A stretch of 64,000 nucleotides of DNA from Rhodospirillaceae bacterium (GTDB taxonomy: Bacteria; Pseudomonadota; Alphaproteobacteria; Rhodospirillales; Rhodospirillaceae): positions 146,140 to 210,139 of the forward strand of contig JAVJSV010000021.1 in NCBI GenBank assembly GCA_040219235.1, given 5' to 3'. The notes under the pieces were generated by a model. It saw only the letters and a program-made list of their open reading frames with translations. It ran no database searches and was not told where the DNA came from. This document shows, piece after piece, positions 63,829 to 64,000 of the stretch. Every line of letters starts with the position of its first letter. The first letter of the stretch is position 1. Both the position numbers and the translations under genes were made by a program.

Positions 63829-64000
63829 CAGAAATCCTCCGCGGATGGAATCCGGTTGTAGGCAATTTTACCGCCAGCATAGCCGCCGGGCGGTGGGGTC
63901 CATGGCCCAAGCGTCACCACGCGTTTGCCGAACTTCCGGTTTAAAGCATCAATAGCGGTGCTGAGAGTTTCGCAGCGCTGCCGTTCTTCATCGTCGTTTT
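63825..64000 (-). CDS. Y-family DNA polymerase (DinB/UmuC-like), C-terminal end, cut by the window edge
   Basis: The last ~58 residues of a protein whose 5' end is beyond the window. The minus-strand frame reads ETLSTAIDALNRKFGKRVVT, then LGPWTPPPGGYAGGKIAYNR and IPSAEDFW before TGA. The AIDALNRKFG and GYAGGKIAYNRIP segments resemble the tail of alphaproteobacterial translesion polymerases of the UmuC/DinB kind; the catalytic core is not visible, so the call rests on this tail only. Confidence 0.6.
   Translation of the reverse strand, partial: NDDEERQRCETLSTAIDALNRKFGKRVVTLGPWTPPPGGYAGGKIAYNRIPSAEDFW

Overview
The window looks like a piece of an alphaproteobacterial chromosome (Rhodospirillales/Kordiimonadales-like; the genus cannot be fixed from sequence alone). 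The basis is the pairing of glyS with a PPDK gene, a methionine synthase split in two, a class II DAHP synthase, GlmU-GlmS, an S4 ribosomal gene, a MotA/MotB pair of the PomAB kind and several families common in this class (DUF6356, DUF1838, DUF1499). Nearly all of it is densely packed coding DNA with many 1-4 bp overlaps. No rRNA, insertion sequence, integrase or CRISPR array was seen. There are two tRNA genes, tRNA-Asp(GTC) and tRNA-Val(CAC), both on the minus strand.

Layout. 1-5.5 kb: the 3' end of glyS, then a pyruvate phosphate dikinase carrying an in-frame YdaS/Cro-like helix-turn-helix at its N-terminus, preceded by a cluster of ACTTACAT palindromes; then, on the minus strand, ygfZ and an exported Rossmann protein. 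5.6-10.6 kb: a glycan cluster (GT4-like, GT9 heptosyltransferase-like, GT4, AsnB-type amidotransferase). 10.7-22 kb: an exported alpha/beta hydrolase, a GST, a voltage-gated-type K+ channel, the beta-oxidation enzymes (FadJ-like, thiolase), two more exported NAD(P)-binding Rossmann proteins, a CpeT/CpcT-like exported protein and tRNA-Asp. 22-35 kb: VanZ-like protein, a soluble PAS histidine kinase, split MetH, DUF1499, AhpD-like protein, SSADH, a disordered protein with one EF-hand loop, an Atm1-type ABC exporter and an Lrp regulator. 35-45.7 kb: small accessory genes, a CI/LexA-like S24 repressor with matching operator-like dyads, a 1002-residue coiled-coil membrane protein, a photolyase, an arsR-arsC-aqpS arsenic operon, DUF1801 and PepSY genes flanked by gene remnants, and tRNA-Val. 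46-61.6 kb: housekeeping (glmU-glmS, motor stator, glutathione reductase, DUF1838, Asp/Glu-racemase-superfamily enzyme, aroG, nadE-gltX-trmJ, a frameshifted truncated haemoglobin, rpsD). 61.7-64 kb: an AT-rich pocket with a glycosyltransferase-like gene, a methyltransferase, and a zinc-ribbon protein translationally coupled to the C-terminus of a Y-family DNA polymerase.

The most unusual items are the HTH-PPDK fusion with its operator cluster, the set of three predicted exported Rossmann proteins (one Tat-dependent, one translationally coupled to a CpeT-like protein), the AqpS-type arsenic operon, the truncated haemoglobin interrupted at an A6 run, and the recurring short tandem duplications at the 3' ends of genes. 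All assignments come from reading motifs and family resemblance; no database search was run.
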